From Bradyrhizobium liaoningense (lineage in GTDB: Bacteria; Pseudomonadota; Alphaproteobacteria; Rhizobiales; Xanthobacteraceae): DNA of 64,000 bases. A program made the translations under genes and the position numbers. Shown piece after piece: positions 1-8,077 of this stretch (position 1 is the first letter of the stretch; every line of letters starts with the position of its first letter). The stretch is from the NCBI RefSeq assembly GCF_018130825.1, contig NZ_JAFCJS010000015.1, positions 1 to 64,000 on the forward strand. Direction: 5' to 3'. Under the pieces are notes generated by a model. That model searched no databases. It had not been told where the DNA came from and saw only the letters and a program-made list of their open reading frames with translations.

Positions 1-1035
1 CTGGCGCTGTCCTGGTGCAGCGACAGATACTGCTCGACCGTCACCGCGCCCGTCGTGCCGTCGATCGAGATCGCAAACGCGGCCTGGGTGGCAAAGCTGC
101 CGGCCTGCACCACGCCCACGATCACGCTGCCGTCGCCGTTCACGTCGACGAGGCTGATCGCCGAGCCGTCGGTCACCGACAGACCCGACACCGCATTCGT
201 CACCGTCAGCTTGTAGGCCGTCGACCCCGCGGTCGCCGGACCGTCCGCGCCGAACTCCGGCGTCGCCGTCACCAGCGACACGTCAACCGCGTGCGCGATA
301 TAGCCCGTGCCCGTGACGTCGGGATCATCGCCCTTGGCGATCGCCCCGGTGTCGATGGTCGCCGCCGTGCTTGTCGGCGGCGAGCCTGCATCCGTGTTGC
401 CCTCGTCCAGCAAGACCCGGGCTTCGTCAGCCAGGGTCGCCGTGACCTTCGGGCCGTCATCGTCGAAGGTGATCTTGCCGGACACGTCGACCGGCGCGCT
501 TGCCTGGTCGCCGTCGCCGTCCGTGATCGTCACCGTCACGGCCAGCGAGTTGGCGTTCAACGACACCCCGTCGTCCGGTGTGTCGCTCGCGCTGTCCTGG
601 TGCAGCGACAGATACTGCTCGACCGTCACCGCGCCCGTCGTGCCGTTGATCGAGATCGCAAATGCGGCCTGGTTGGCAAAGCCGCCGGCCTGCACCACGC
701 CCACGATCACGCTGCCGTCGCCGTTCACGTCGACAAGGCTGATCGCCGAGCCGTCGGTCACGAACAGACCCGACACCGCATTGGTCACCGTCAGCTTGTA
801 CGCCGTCGCATCCGAGGCCGCCGGGCCGTCCGCGCCGAACTGCGGCGTCGCCGTCACCAGCGACACGTCCACCGCATGCGCGATGTAGCCCGTTCCCGTC
901 ACATCCGGATCGTCGCCCTTGGCGATCGCCCCGGTGTCGATGGTCGCCGCCGTGCTCGTCGGCGGCGAGCCCGCATCCGTGTTGCCTTCGTCCAGCACCA
1001 CCTGCGCTTCGCTGGCAAGGGCCGCCTTCACCGAC
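1..1035 (-). repeat. 585-bp in-frame tandem repeat in the adhesin gene
   Basis: Sequence 1-450 reappears at 586-1035 with high DNA identity: the same 10-mers occur at 6 and 591, and at 331 and 916. The spacing of exactly 585 bp equals 195 codons, so the repeat preserves the frame. The array continues beyond the left edge. Near-identical DNA suggests recent duplication or gene conversion. Confidence 0.85.
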
Positions 1036-3176
1036 GGGCCGTCGTCCAGGAACGTCACCTGCGGACCGAGGTCGATGCTCGAGGCCGCCGAGTCACCATC
1101 GTTGTCGATGATCGTTGCCGTCAGCGTCACCACGCCGCTGGCCAGGCTGATACCTTCGTTGCCATCCGGATTGGTGCCGTCGGCTTCCTTCACCGCGCGA
1201 TTGTCCGTGAACGTCACGTTGCCGTCGCTGTCGACCGACAGCGTGAACACCAACAGGTCGCTCGACGCGGTGTGGCCTTCCACCGTCGTGCCGTTCATCA
1301 CCAGCACGACATCTTCGCTGGTCTGCGCATCCACCAGGCCCGTCGACTTGGAGGTATCGATCGACAGCGCATAGCTGATCGGATGCTGCGGATCCGCCAC
1401 ACCGTCCGCGCCGGTCACCGCCGCGAAAATGGCGCCGAACGAAGCGGTCGCCGTGTTGTTGCCATTGTGGATCGAGCCGTCGATGCCGTTGGTCGCAGCC
1501 GTCAGGTTGCTCTCGTCGACGATCAAGTACGGAAGCGGTCGCTCCTCACCCTCCAGGACGATCTGAATCGACGGACCGTCGTCCAGGAACGTCACCTGCG
1601 GGCCGAGGTCGATGCTCGCGCTCGCCGTATCACCGTCGTTGTCGGTGATCGTCCCCGTCAGCGTCACCGCGCCGCTGGCGAGGCTGACGCCTTCGTTGCC
1701 GTCCGGACTGGTGCCGTCGGCCTCCTTCACTGCGCGATAATCCGTGAACGTCACCGTGCCAATGCTGTCGACCGACAGCGTGAACACCAGCAGGTCGCTC
1801 GCCGCGGTGTGGCCTTCCACCGTCGTGCCGTTCATCACCAGCACGACAGCTTCGCTGGTCTGCGCGTCCACCAGGCCGCTCGACTTGGAAGGATCGATCG
1901 ACAGCGCATAGCTGATCGGATGCTCGGAATCCGCCACCCCGTCCGCGCCGGTCACCGACTGAAACAGGTTACCGAAGAACGCGCTCGCCGTGTTGTTGCC
2001 ATTGTGGATCGAGCCGTCGATGTCGTTGGTCGCAGCCGTCAGGTTGCTTTCGTCGACGACCAAGTTCGGAACCGTCTGCTCCTCACCCCCCAGAACGACC
2101 TGAATCGACGGACCATCGTCCTGCAACGTCAGATGCGGGCCAACGTCGATGCTCGCGCTCGCGCTCTGACTGCTGTTGTCCGTCACGGTGACCGTGAGCG
2201 AGACGAGACCGGCAGGCACATGGATGCCCTCGCTGATGTCGCCATCCTCGCCCGTGCCTTCATGCACCGCGCGCAGATCCGTCAGCGTCAGCTTGCCGGT
2301 GGCATCGACGGACACCGTGAAATCCTGCGGGCCATTGGCCGCTGCAGCCGCGTCCTTGCCTTCGCGGCCGACCACGACGCCGTTCTCCAGGAACAGAAAC
2401 ACGTGATTTCCGGTCTGCGAATCGATCAATCCGGTGTCCACGCCCGGCGCACTGATCGACAGCGCGAAGGTCAGGGACTGCTGGCCGCCCGGCACATTGA
2501 GCGTGACGGGCAAAACGCCAAACGCCACCGTGCTCGCCAGAAAGGGCGTGGAGCCGTCGATGCCGTTCGTCGCCGATGTCAGGAAGCTCTCGTCCACGAC
2601 CAGCTCGGGCAGCGTGCCCAGCGAAATCGTCGGAGCCAGCGGGGTCGGCGTCTGCGGGATAAAACCGGTTGGCGGCTGATCTGGAGTCCGCGGCAGATCC
2701 TCCGGGCCAGCCAGGATATTGCTGGGCACCGGCGGCAGCGGATCGACAATGGGAGCGCTGAAGTTCGCGCCGCTCGCCTGCGCATTATTTTGACCAAGCG
2801 AGCCGCCGGCTGCGGGGAGAACGGACGAATCATTGATGATCGGGAAGGCGCTGGCGAACTCCGCGACGGTCAGGTCGCGACCCGGCGCAACCTGGATGGT
2901 GAGATTGCCGAGTTGATCGTGGCGGGAGTCGAAGAACGGCTCGACCGTCACCGTGGAGTGATTGTCGAAAAGAATGATCAGCTTCTCGCCGATATGAACG
3001 AGCGTAATCTTCTCGTTCGCAATAGCCGAAAAGTCGACTTGAACCTTCTGGTCGTATCCGAGGTTCAAAACGACCGCCTGATCGGCGAACGGCTTGGTCA
3101 GCTTGAAGATACGTGGCGGCGAGGAGTTGTTCGAATTTCCAGCAGTAACCTGGGCAACCCGAAATTGCTCATTCAT
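1..3176 (-). CDS. Giant T1SS-143/DUF5801-type repeat adhesin, N-terminal part (C-terminus off the left edge)
   Basis: The minus frame is open from an ATG at 3176 to the window edge (1058 residues seen), with a good GGAGAG ribosome site upstream. Residues 1-115 form a compact beta-rich module with no signal peptide. A PAAG motif follows at residues 121-124, then a Pro-rich linker, then tandem repeats each carrying a DDGPS-like boundary motif and DxDGD-type calcium-binding acidic turns. This is the layout of type I secreted adhesins held in the outer membrane by an N-terminal retention module and released by a LapG-type protease. A C-terminal RTX secretion signal would be expected further left and is not visible. 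The 1076-residue plus-strand frame over the same DNA is Arg/His-rich and is an antisense shadow. Family placement is from motif recall; the adhesin role is inferred. Confidence 0.88.
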   Translation of the reverse strand, partial: MNEQFRVAQVTAGNSNNSSPPRIFKLTKPFADQAVVLNLGYDQKVQVDFSAIANEKITLVHIGEKLIILFDNHSTVTVEPFFDSRHDQLGNLTIQVAPGRDLTVAEFASAFPIINDSSVLPAAGGSLGQNNAQASGANFSAPIVDPLPPVPSNILAGPEDLPRTPDQPPTGFIPQTPTPLAPTISLGTLPELVVDESFLTSATNGIDGSTPFLASTVAFGVLPVTLNVPGGQQSLTFALSISAPGVDTGLIDSQTGNHVFLFLENGVVVGREGKDAAAAANGPQDFTVSVDATGKLTLTDLRAVHEGTGEDGDISEGIHVPAGLVSLTVTVTDNSSQSASASIDVGPHLTLQDDGPSIQVVLGGEEQTVPNLVVDESNLTAATNDIDGSIHNGNNTASAFFGNLFQSVTGADGVADSEHPISYALSIDPSKSSGLVDAQTSEAVVLVMNGTTVEGHTAASDLLVFTLSVDSIGTVTFTDYRAVKEADGTSPDGNEGVSLASGAVTLTGTITDNDGDTASASIDLGPQVTFLDDGPSIQIVLEGEERPLPYLIVDESNLTAATNGIDGSIHNGNNTATASFGAIFAAVTGADGVADPQHPISYALSIDTSKSTGLVDAQTSEDVVLVMNGTTVEGHTASSDLLVFTLSVDSDGNVTFTDNRAVKEADGTNPDGNEGISLASGVVTLTATIIDNDGDSAASSIDLGPQVTFLDDGPSVKAALASEAQVVLDEGNTDAGSPPTSTAATIDTGAIAKGDDPDVTGTGYIAHAVDVSLVTATPQFGADGPAASDATAYKLTVTNAVSGLFVTDGSAISLVDVNGDGSVIVGVVQAGGFANQAAFAISINGTTGAVTVEQYLSLHQDSASDTPDDGVSLNANSLAVTVTITDGDGDQASAPVDVSGKITFDDDGPKVTATLADEARVLLDEGNTDAGSPPTSTAATIDTGAIAKGDDPDVTGTGYIAHAVDVSLVTATPEFGADGPATAGSTAYKLTVTNAVSGLSVTDGSAISLVDVNGDGSVIVGVVQAGSFATQAAFAISIDGTTGAVTVEQYLSLHQDSA
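1036..2110 (-). repeat. 537-bp in-frame tandem repeat in the adhesin gene
   Basis: A second repeat family has a period of 537 bp (179 codons); matching blocks lie at 1036 and 1573, and at 1159 and 1696. The two copies are very similar but less uniform than the 585-bp family. A third, more diverged copy lies further toward the N-terminus (about 2110-2620). Confidence 0.8.
2805..2816 (-). other. Putative LapG-type cleavage motif PAAG in the adhesin
   Basis: Codons CCC GCA GCC GGC give Pro-Ala-Ala-Gly at residues 121-124, just between the folded N-terminal module and the Pro-rich linker. LapG-family periplasmic proteases (known from Pseudomonas LapA) cut after the di-alanine of TAAG/PAAG sites. 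No lapG or lapD homologue is present in this window. Confidence 0.6.
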
Positions 3177-3241
3177 GAAATCTCTCCGCCAAAAGGACGT
3201 GAAGTGAAAAATTGCAAGCAAATTTACGTCGAAGTGTATCT

Positions 3242-3257
3242 TTAAGCTATTGTTAAC
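3242..3257. promoter_or_regulatory. Perfect CtrA-type box upstream of the adhesin gene
   Basis: TTAA, seven bases, TTAAC: an exact match to the alphaproteobacterial CtrA consensus TTAA-N7-TTAAC. It lies 66 bp upstream of the minus-strand adhesin start in a short AT-rich gap. Binding is inferred from the motif only. Confidence 0.55.
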
Positions 3258-3415
3258 CCCGGCGAGGGTCAAGAAAACTATTTGGTTAATCAATACTTTC
3301 GATCAGGATGTGGTAAAGGGAGCGCGCGGCCGCGATATGTCGCGAAACGGGCCAGATGAACGCCGTTTTGGCGCATGTCGCTCCAGGCCCTGAGGCGCGG
3401 CAGCTGGAGCAAAGG

Positions 3416-3844
3416 ATGAGGAAACTACTGGTAACGGCCGTGCTGGTCGGATCTTTTGGATTGCATGCCGCCGCCGCTCAGAACCAGCCGGCGCCGGACG
3501 CCCAGATGGTCGAACGCACGGTCAAGGCCCAGCCGAACAAGGACACGCAAATCGGGCTTTACGTTAACGTCAGACCCGATTGCACCTCCGGCCCGCTGCC
3601 AACCATCCGATTGGCGACCTCGCCGACCTCGGGAAAGGTCGTCGTAAAGTCCGGTAAGGTGAAGGCGACCAACTACAAGGCCTGCCTTGCGCTGGAAGTG
3701 CCGGCTTACGTCGCCTTCTACAAATCGCCTCCGGACTTTGTCGGCGACGATACGCTGACCATCGAAGTCAAGTATCCCGGCGGACGGACCGAGATTCAAA
3801 AGATTACGGTCAACGTCGCCGGCCCCGGCGGCCAGAAGATCTAG
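3416..3844 (+). CDS. Small exported Ig-like/cadherin-like domain protein
   Basis: 142 residues from the ATG at 3416, chosen because GGAGCAAAGG sits just upstream and a signal peptide begins there (MRKLL, hydrophobic stretch, cleavage near AAAAQ). The frame extends 20 codons further up but that adds a non-signal-like stretch. The mature part (about residues 25-140) has the pattern of bacterial Ig/cadherin-like domains: a TSPTSGKV-type turn, two cysteines (in RPDCTSG and YKACLA) likely forming a disulfide, a GDDT turn and a C-terminal ITVNV strand. It is probably periplasmic or surface-exposed. It reads away from the adhesin across the gap with the CtrA-type box. Molecular role unknown. Confidence 0.8.
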   Translation: MRKLLVTAVLVGSFGLHAAAAQNQPAPDAQMVERTVKAQPNKDTQIGLYVNVRPDCTSGPLPTIRLATSPTSGKVVVKSGKVKATNYKACLALEVPAYVAFYKSPPDFVGDDTLTIEVKYPGGRTEIQKITVNVAGPGGQKI

Positions 3845-3906
3845 GGCTAAATATCATTGCGGGGTCGGCACTGACATTACGCGTCCGTCATCGACCGGGC
3901 TTGAAT

Positions 3907-4281
3907 TCAATCCACCCGCGTGACCTCGCATTGGCTGCGTGAGTTCGGCCCGACCACGCCGATATTGACGTTCTTGAACTGGTAGCTCGCACGCGCGGGA
4001 ACGGGCTGGTTGGCCCACACCAGAACTTTCGTGGCGCGCTCCCGATCGTCGTCCATCCAGCAAGTCAGCTCGATGCTGTCGATCTTCTTGTCGGTGCCGT
4101 TGGACAGCACAAAGCTGGCGATTCCGTAATTGTCGGCCCGCCGCGTCGCCTGGAATGAGTCGATCTTGACCAGCTCGCCGAGGCTGGAGTCTGCAGCGGC
4201 CGGCCGAGTGTCTTGCGCCGCCACTGCATCAATCAGGGCGCACAGCCCCACACAGCAGAAGATTCCGGTCAACGGCCTCAT
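3907..4281 (-). CDS. Small exported hypothetical protein
   Basis: 124 residues from the ATG at 4281, preferred because GAGGCG lies six bases upstream; an ATG at 4293 is an alternative. The first 22 residues (MRPLTGIFCCVGL.., ending near AVAAQ) form a signal peptide. The mature part has two cysteines (LTCWMDDD and SQCEVTRVD), an internal VLSNGT segment and alternating hydrophobic residues suggesting an all-beta periplasmic domain. It ends convergently with the Ig-like gene. I recognise no named family. Confidence 0.75.
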   Translation of the reverse strand: MRPLTGIFCCVGLCALIDAVAAQDTRPAAADSSLGELVKIDSFQATRRADNYGIASFVLSNGTDKKIDSIELTCWMDDDRERATKVLVWANQPVPARASYQFKNVNIGVVGPNSRSQCEVTRVD

Positions 4282-4392
4282 GACACGCCTCATCCCCGAA
4301 CGCAGCGATATTTCCGCGTCTGCTGGTTTGGCGCAAGGGCCAGCCGCCATTGCGACGCGGAAACTGCGCAGCCGCCGTGCGGCGGCGCAGCG

Positions 4393-4902
4393 TCAATGCG
4401 ACAGCGTCTTCGCGCCGGAATTCTGCTCCGGGCCCGCACCGCAATCGCCGATCCGATGCGCCACGACCAGCTCGACTCTCGGCATCTGCCCCTCACTGAG
4501 CTCGTTCTGCTCGGTGTAGGATTCCTCGCTATGAACCGTGATCACCGTGCTGACGGGGCCCATGAAATCGCAACGGTTTGCGAAAGTGTACTGATTGTTC
4601 TTCTTTTCGGGTCTCGCAGAGACGCAGCTGCCGACCGAGGGAGACGAGAACGTCGCCTTCATCGCGACGGTCGGATCGACACAGGCCGTCAGCTCCCGCT
4701 CGAGCAAACGGTGCTTCGGCTTGCGATGAGCGACCATATCGAGCGTACGAACGAAGTGCCAAAGACCTTTGCGGAAGGTCGGCCCCTGGAATTCATCCGC
4801 CTTGGCTACAGTGCTGATCGAGGTGATCAGAAGCGCCAGAGCGCCACAACGAACGAAAGAGGTCGCAAGGATTGAACGCCGGCCTGTGGTCATCGTCTCC
4901 AT
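4393..4902 (-). CDS. Exported DUF3617-like periplasmic protein
   Basis: 169 residues from ATG 4902 (METMTTGRR); ATG 4893 is also possible. A twin-arginine-free signal peptide spans roughly residues 5-35 and ends near AKADE. The mature chain starts with a GLWHFVRTLD segment, which matches the GxW-E-type opening of DUF3617 proteins, followed by conserved-looking cysteines (LTACVDP, GSCVSA, NRCDFMG, GDCGAG) and a central beta-rich part. DUF3617 proteins are small periplasmic beta proteins of unknown function; the assignment is by pattern. A TAAA-N7-TTAAC near-match to the CtrA box lies upstream. Confidence 0.75.
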   Translation of the reverse strand: METMTTGRRSILATSFVRCGALALLITSISTVAKADEFQGPTFRKGLWHFVRTLDMVAHRKPKHRLLERELTACVDPTVAMKATFSSPSVGSCVSARPEKKNNQYTFANRCDFMGPVSTVITVHSEESYTEQNELSEGQMPRVELVVAHRIGDCGAGPEQNSGAKTLSH

Positions 4903-5570
4903 ACCCGCTCGCTTGCTCCCCAAGGAATAGCCGCACACTCGAAAAGCACAGCCTCAGGTTCAGGCACCGTCGTAAAGCAAACATTAACATGGCGAGAGGC
5001 CCGTTAAATTACGGAAAACCCGCCTGCCCGACCTGCTGTTTCGAATCGCGCGTGACCACACCTGCTCCCCACGCGACTTCTTGTCACGGCGTCGGACGGT
5101 CGGTCAACCACGCACCATTACGGAAGATCAATGCCGAGGCTTAACGGGCAGTTCACGCGCCATTAATTCCTGCGACCGCGGCATTTCGGTAACAGTGGGC
5201 CGGCGGGATCAGGGGGAAGTCGACCGCCTAACGGACCGGCCGCTAGCGCGACTGCGTTTCACTGGATTCGGGCAAGACCTAAATGCGCCCGGCGTGATCG
5301 CAAGGCCAGCCGCAACTCGCGGGGCTAAATCGGATTTATCCGGGGCTCACCAAGAATCTCCCGCATCAAAACACGTTTTCGCGCGAACGACGGCGGCAGC
5401 GGCAATGGACTTCTGAAAAGCTGAAATGGCCGATCCCCAGCGCCCCGCGCGAAGCGTTGGGGATGACGCGCCGCGAGTGGTCCGCGCACACCGAAAGGAG
5501 GCCGCGCTGATTGACCTTTGATGCCATTTTTGCTCTTTTAGTCGAATATTTCTCGCTATTGGGGGCTGCG
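4903..5570. other. Non-coding gap, 668 bp
   Basis: Frames here are short, lack ribosome sites and have atypical composition. Visible structure: AT-rich TTAAC/TTAAA motifs at 4980-5010 and an imperfect hairpin at about 5436-5463 (CCCCAGCGC / GCGTTGGGG). No gene supported. Confidence 0.5.
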
Positions 5571-5942
5571 ATGCAGAGCAGATTCAACGGATTTCTTTGG
5601 GCAGCGGCCTTCTTGAGTCTGGCGATCGGTACGAACCAAGCCAGTGCGGCCGATCTGGGCCTGATGGCCTCACCCGCGGCGGTCGGAAATTGCAGCGAAC
5701 TGGTGTTTGTCTGCGAGAACGGCAAGCAATATCCGCTTTGCCCGATCGCGGTCTCGGTCGTCGGCGAGGTTGTTACGGCATCTCTGCACACCGGACGCCA
5801 TGGCGGCGCGCATGTCCGGCTGGTTCCCATGGGCGTCGGGTATCGCTACGCCGGACGGGGCATCTGGCTCGACGGCTTCCGCGAGAATGCCCTGCTGAAC
5901 TTCGGCAAACATAGCCAAGTCGCCTGCACCCTCGCCCGCTAG
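5571..5942 (+). CDS. Small exported MliC-like protein (possible lysozyme inhibitor)
   Basis: 123 residues from ATG 5571, preceded by GGGGG at a five-base spacing. A clear signal peptide (MQSRFNGFLWAAAF.., cleavage near ASAAD) precedes a mature domain with the spacing of the MliC/PliC family: an early FVCENG cysteine, a second cysteine in PLCPIA, a VTASL strand, a GVGYRYAGRG turn, a W-containing strand, and a terminal VACTLA cysteine. MliC proteins inhibit C-type lysozymes in the periplasm or at the outer membrane. There is no lipobox, so the protein would be soluble. The resemblance is by motif order; a generic beta-barrel protein is the alternative. Its stop codon lies inside the palindromic repeat that follows. 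Confidence 0.7.
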   Translation: MQSRFNGFLWAAAFLSLAIGTNQASAADLGLMASPAAVGNCSELVFVCENGKQYPLCPIAVSVVGEVVTASLHTGRHGGAHVRLVPMGVGYRYAGRGIWLDGFRENALLNFGKHSQVACTLAR

Positions 5943-6045
5943 AGCCTTTCCCGTTCCGATGGAATCGGAACGGGGCTCTAGATTCTTTGTTTTGACGCGT
6001 TTTCTTGGCGCGAACCGGTACCCACTTCGCCGGAAAACGCTCTGG
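5941..6045. repeat. Bradyrhizobium-type intergenic palindromic element, possible terminator
   Basis: AGAGCC plus a CCGTTCCGAT/ATCGGAACGG inverted repeat (5941-5980) is followed by a TTTGTTTTGACGCGTTTTCTT segment and a GAACCGGTACCCACTTCGCC..AAAACGCTC tail. I recognise this arrangement as a dispersed element common in Bradyrhizobium intergenic regions. The hairpin followed by T-rich sequence could terminate the upstream gene. Only this copy was noticed in the window. Confidence 0.65.
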
Positions 6046-6071
6046 GGCGAGGAGCGCCTGAGGCGGGCTGA

Positions 6072-6326
6072 TCAGCCCTTGGTGCGCAGCACGGCTCCCT
6101 GCGACCTCGGGTGCATATAGGCCTTGGGCTGAACGTAGACCGGGCAGTAATTATTCCATTGATACTGCTGCCAGTTCCACTTCCAGCAGCCGGCGTCGAT
6201 CTGCGGCGCGGGGCCGAAATCCAGACGATACGGCTCGTCGCCGAAGGGATAGGGACCGCTGTGAGCGGCGCTTGAAACGAACATAACTGTCAGGGAAATG
6301 GCGGTCGCGGCCAGCAATTTCGGCAT
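6072..6326 (-). CDS. Small exported hypothetical protein
   Basis: 84 residues from ATG 6326, chosen over a GTG at 6344 because GAGGG sits five bases upstream. The signal peptide (MPKLLAATAISLTVMFVSSAAHS) is followed by a short aromatic-rich mature chain (FGDEPYRLDFGP, WKWNWQQYQWNNY) with two cysteines, presumably disulfide-linked. Its composition resembles other tiny exported Rhizobiales proteins of unknown role. It is transcribed away from the next gene, whose start lies within 100 bp, so the two share a regulatory gap. Confidence 0.7.
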   Translation of the reverse strand: MPKLLAATAISLTVMFVSSAAHSGPYPFGDEPYRLDFGPAPQIDAGCWKWNWQQYQWNNYCPVYVQPKAYMHPRSQGAVLRTKG

Positions 6327-6405
6327 GTTGCCCTCGATCTTCACGCGCTAATGCGCAACAGTGCCAAAGCGGGAGTTTCCAATCAAGGCCCTGGCGTGCG
6401 AATAG

Positions 6406-7599
6406 TTGATCGCCGTCCGGTTGTTCGCTCGTTTCGCCTGTTTTGGCCTGATCATCGTGGTCGCCGTGCAAGCCAGTCTCGCCATCCTTGCTGCACTTGC
6501 GAGTCGTCCGAACGGACGGATTGCGTTTGCCGAGCTCGAGCGGCAACTGCAGGCGCATGACGAGAATGGTGAAGTCGAAGACCGGATCGAGGAACAGGTC
6601 TCCGCCGGAATCGAGCTGATTGAGGCCGGCCTGGCCGTCGTGGATGGCGACAGCCTGGAGATCACCGAGGCGGGCCGCTCGGTCGTCGGGGCCCTCCCAA
6701 ATCAGTCGAACTCTCTCGGAAACATCGATCATCTGGTTGGCGCCGAAGTGCGCTCGAAGATGTTCAATCTTGATCTCCGCGGGGATACCGAACCCCACTC
6801 TGCCCAAGGCTCGAACGCTCCCAGGACAGGCGGCACCGACGGCGCACCGAGGCATGTGGCCAAGCTGGGCCCTGCCGAGCTGGATGTGAACGCTGCTGTT
6901 GCCGAACCGGCAATTCCGCCAGCTGTAGCGGCTCCGCCATCGACAACGGCCCGCCCCCTCACCTCACGCGAACCAGATCCAGAGCCGGACAATGGCAACT
7001 GGCGAGCTCGCGCGCTGCAGGCAATTGCCCGGCCGCTGCATCGCCTGGCCGCGCTATGGCGGCGGCACCTCGAGGAGGATCTGCCGAAAGCGCGGACCGT
7101 CAGCCGTAAAACCAACGTCAATGGAATTTTAGTTGCGCTCATCAGCCTGCTGGTCGTCATCATCTGCGCCGGCGCCGTGATTGCCCTGCGACAGATCAGG
7201 TCGCTGCAGACGGAAATCTCCTCCCTGCAGCGAGAACTGTCGCCGCTGAAGGAGCGGCTTCTGCGGTTTGAGACAGAGAAAGCACGGCAGGCCGAGGAAA
7301 AGGCGCGGGAAGAACGCAGCAAACGGACAACAGACAATCCGCAGCAAGCGCCTCCTCTCGCTCTGTCGCGGGAGGAGATTCAACTCATTCGCGACTATAT
7401 CAAACCCGCCCCTAGCGTCGGCTCCTCCACAGCGCCGGCGGTTGGCGATCCGCTTCCCGGAGCGACGATCCCCTTCCCTTCACCGGTCACGGAAAAAGTG
7501 CCCAAATTGCTCGGCGCGAGATTCGCGATCCGCAACGGAGCCATCATCATCGTCAGAAGGGACAGCCGTCAGATCGACGCTGTACTTGGGCCGAACTGA
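6406..7599 (+). CDS. Winged-helix-like / single-pass transmembrane / coiled-coil protein
   Basis: 397 residues. A stop lies immediately before the TTG at 6406; in-frame GTG codons at 6457 and 6466 are alternative starts and no site has a strong ribosome-binding sequence. Residues about 25-95 look like a winged-helix domain (ILAALASRPNGRI, FAELERQL, ITEAGRSVVGAL). A Pro/Ala-rich linker follows, then a membrane helix near residues 243-262 (ILVALISLLVVIICAGAVIAL), a coiled coil (about 265-305) and a small C-terminal domain. N-terminal DNA-binding with a periplasmic C-terminus is the ToxR-like layout, but I cannot name the family. Target genes unknown. Confidence 0.7.
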   Translation: MIAVRLFARFACFGLIIVVAVQASLAILAALASRPNGRIAFAELERQLQAHDENGEVEDRIEEQVSAGIELIEAGLAVVDGDSLEITEAGRSVVGALPNQSNSLGNIDHLVGAEVRSKMFNLDLRGDTEPHSAQGSNAPRTGGTDGAPRHVAKLGPAELDVNAAVAEPAIPPAVAAPPSTTARPLTSREPDPEPDNGNWRARALQAIARPLHRLAALWRRHLEEDLPKARTVSRKTNVNGILVALISLLVVIICAGAVIALRQIRSLQTEISSLQRELSPLKERLLRFETEKARQAEEKAREERSKRTTDNPQQAPPLALSREEIQLIRDYIKPAPSVGSSTAPAVGDPLPGATIPFPSPVTEKVPKLLGARFAIRNGAIIIVRRDSRQIDAVLGPN

Positions 7600-7612
7600 C
7601 CGCTCCGGTCCA

Positions 7613-7828
7613 TCAGAGCGCGAGCGCGTAAGGAAATTGTCGCGTCAGATCGAGATCGAGGTAACCGCTGCCGTCGATCCATTGATGCGGGCAATAAGCA
7701 AGCGTGGATGGATCGACAAGCAGACCGTCTCGAAGAATTGCCTCGCGGGTGCCTATTCTCCCCGTCGGTATCTCGCCTTCTTGTGGGTCGAAGCGCAACG
7801 CATCAAAAACAGCGGTATCGTTTGTCAC
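7613..7828 (-). CDS. Small conserved-looking hypothetical protein
   Basis: 71 residues from a GTG at 7828 with AGGGGC six bases upstream; a TTG at 7867 would add 13 residues. The chain has ordinary protein composition (FDALRFDPQEGE, AILRDGLLVD, CPHQWIDGSGYLDLDL) and no membrane segment, so it is probably cytoplasmic. It is convergent with the winged-helix/membrane gene 13 bp away. No family recognised; the evidence is composition and a plausible start only. Confidence 0.5.
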   Translation of the reverse strand: MTNDTAVFDALRFDPQEGEIPTGRIGTREAILRDGLLVDPSTLAYCPHQWIDGSGYLDLDLTRQFPYALAL

Positions 7829-8077
7829 CCGAAGCCCCTGCTGAAATGAACATCTCGAAAGTAACAAAGACTATCGATCCGATTAACCGAGGCAAGCCTT
7901 ATCGTTTTTGCAGCTGCTAACTCACCGCCGTCCAGACGCCGAACCACAAGCGCAAACCGCGTGGTCCATGAACAGCAGCTGACCTCCCCCTTATCCGCTA
8001 CCGCTATCACGCGAGAGCGGATAGGCTCACGTGCGTCTACTCCTGTTTCTGACACCCAATGTGAGAGGAGAAACGCG

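Noticed and set aside
1..2110. CRISPR array or insertion element as explanation for the repeats
   Set aside because: Repeat units are 537-585 bp, contiguous and in frame, without spacers, terminal inverted repeats or transposase.
15..3245. 1076-residue plus-strand frame rich in Arg, His and Asp
   Set aside because: Antisense shadow of the repeat adhesin. Its composition is not protein-like and the minus frame has a ribosome site, folded N-terminal module and family repeats.
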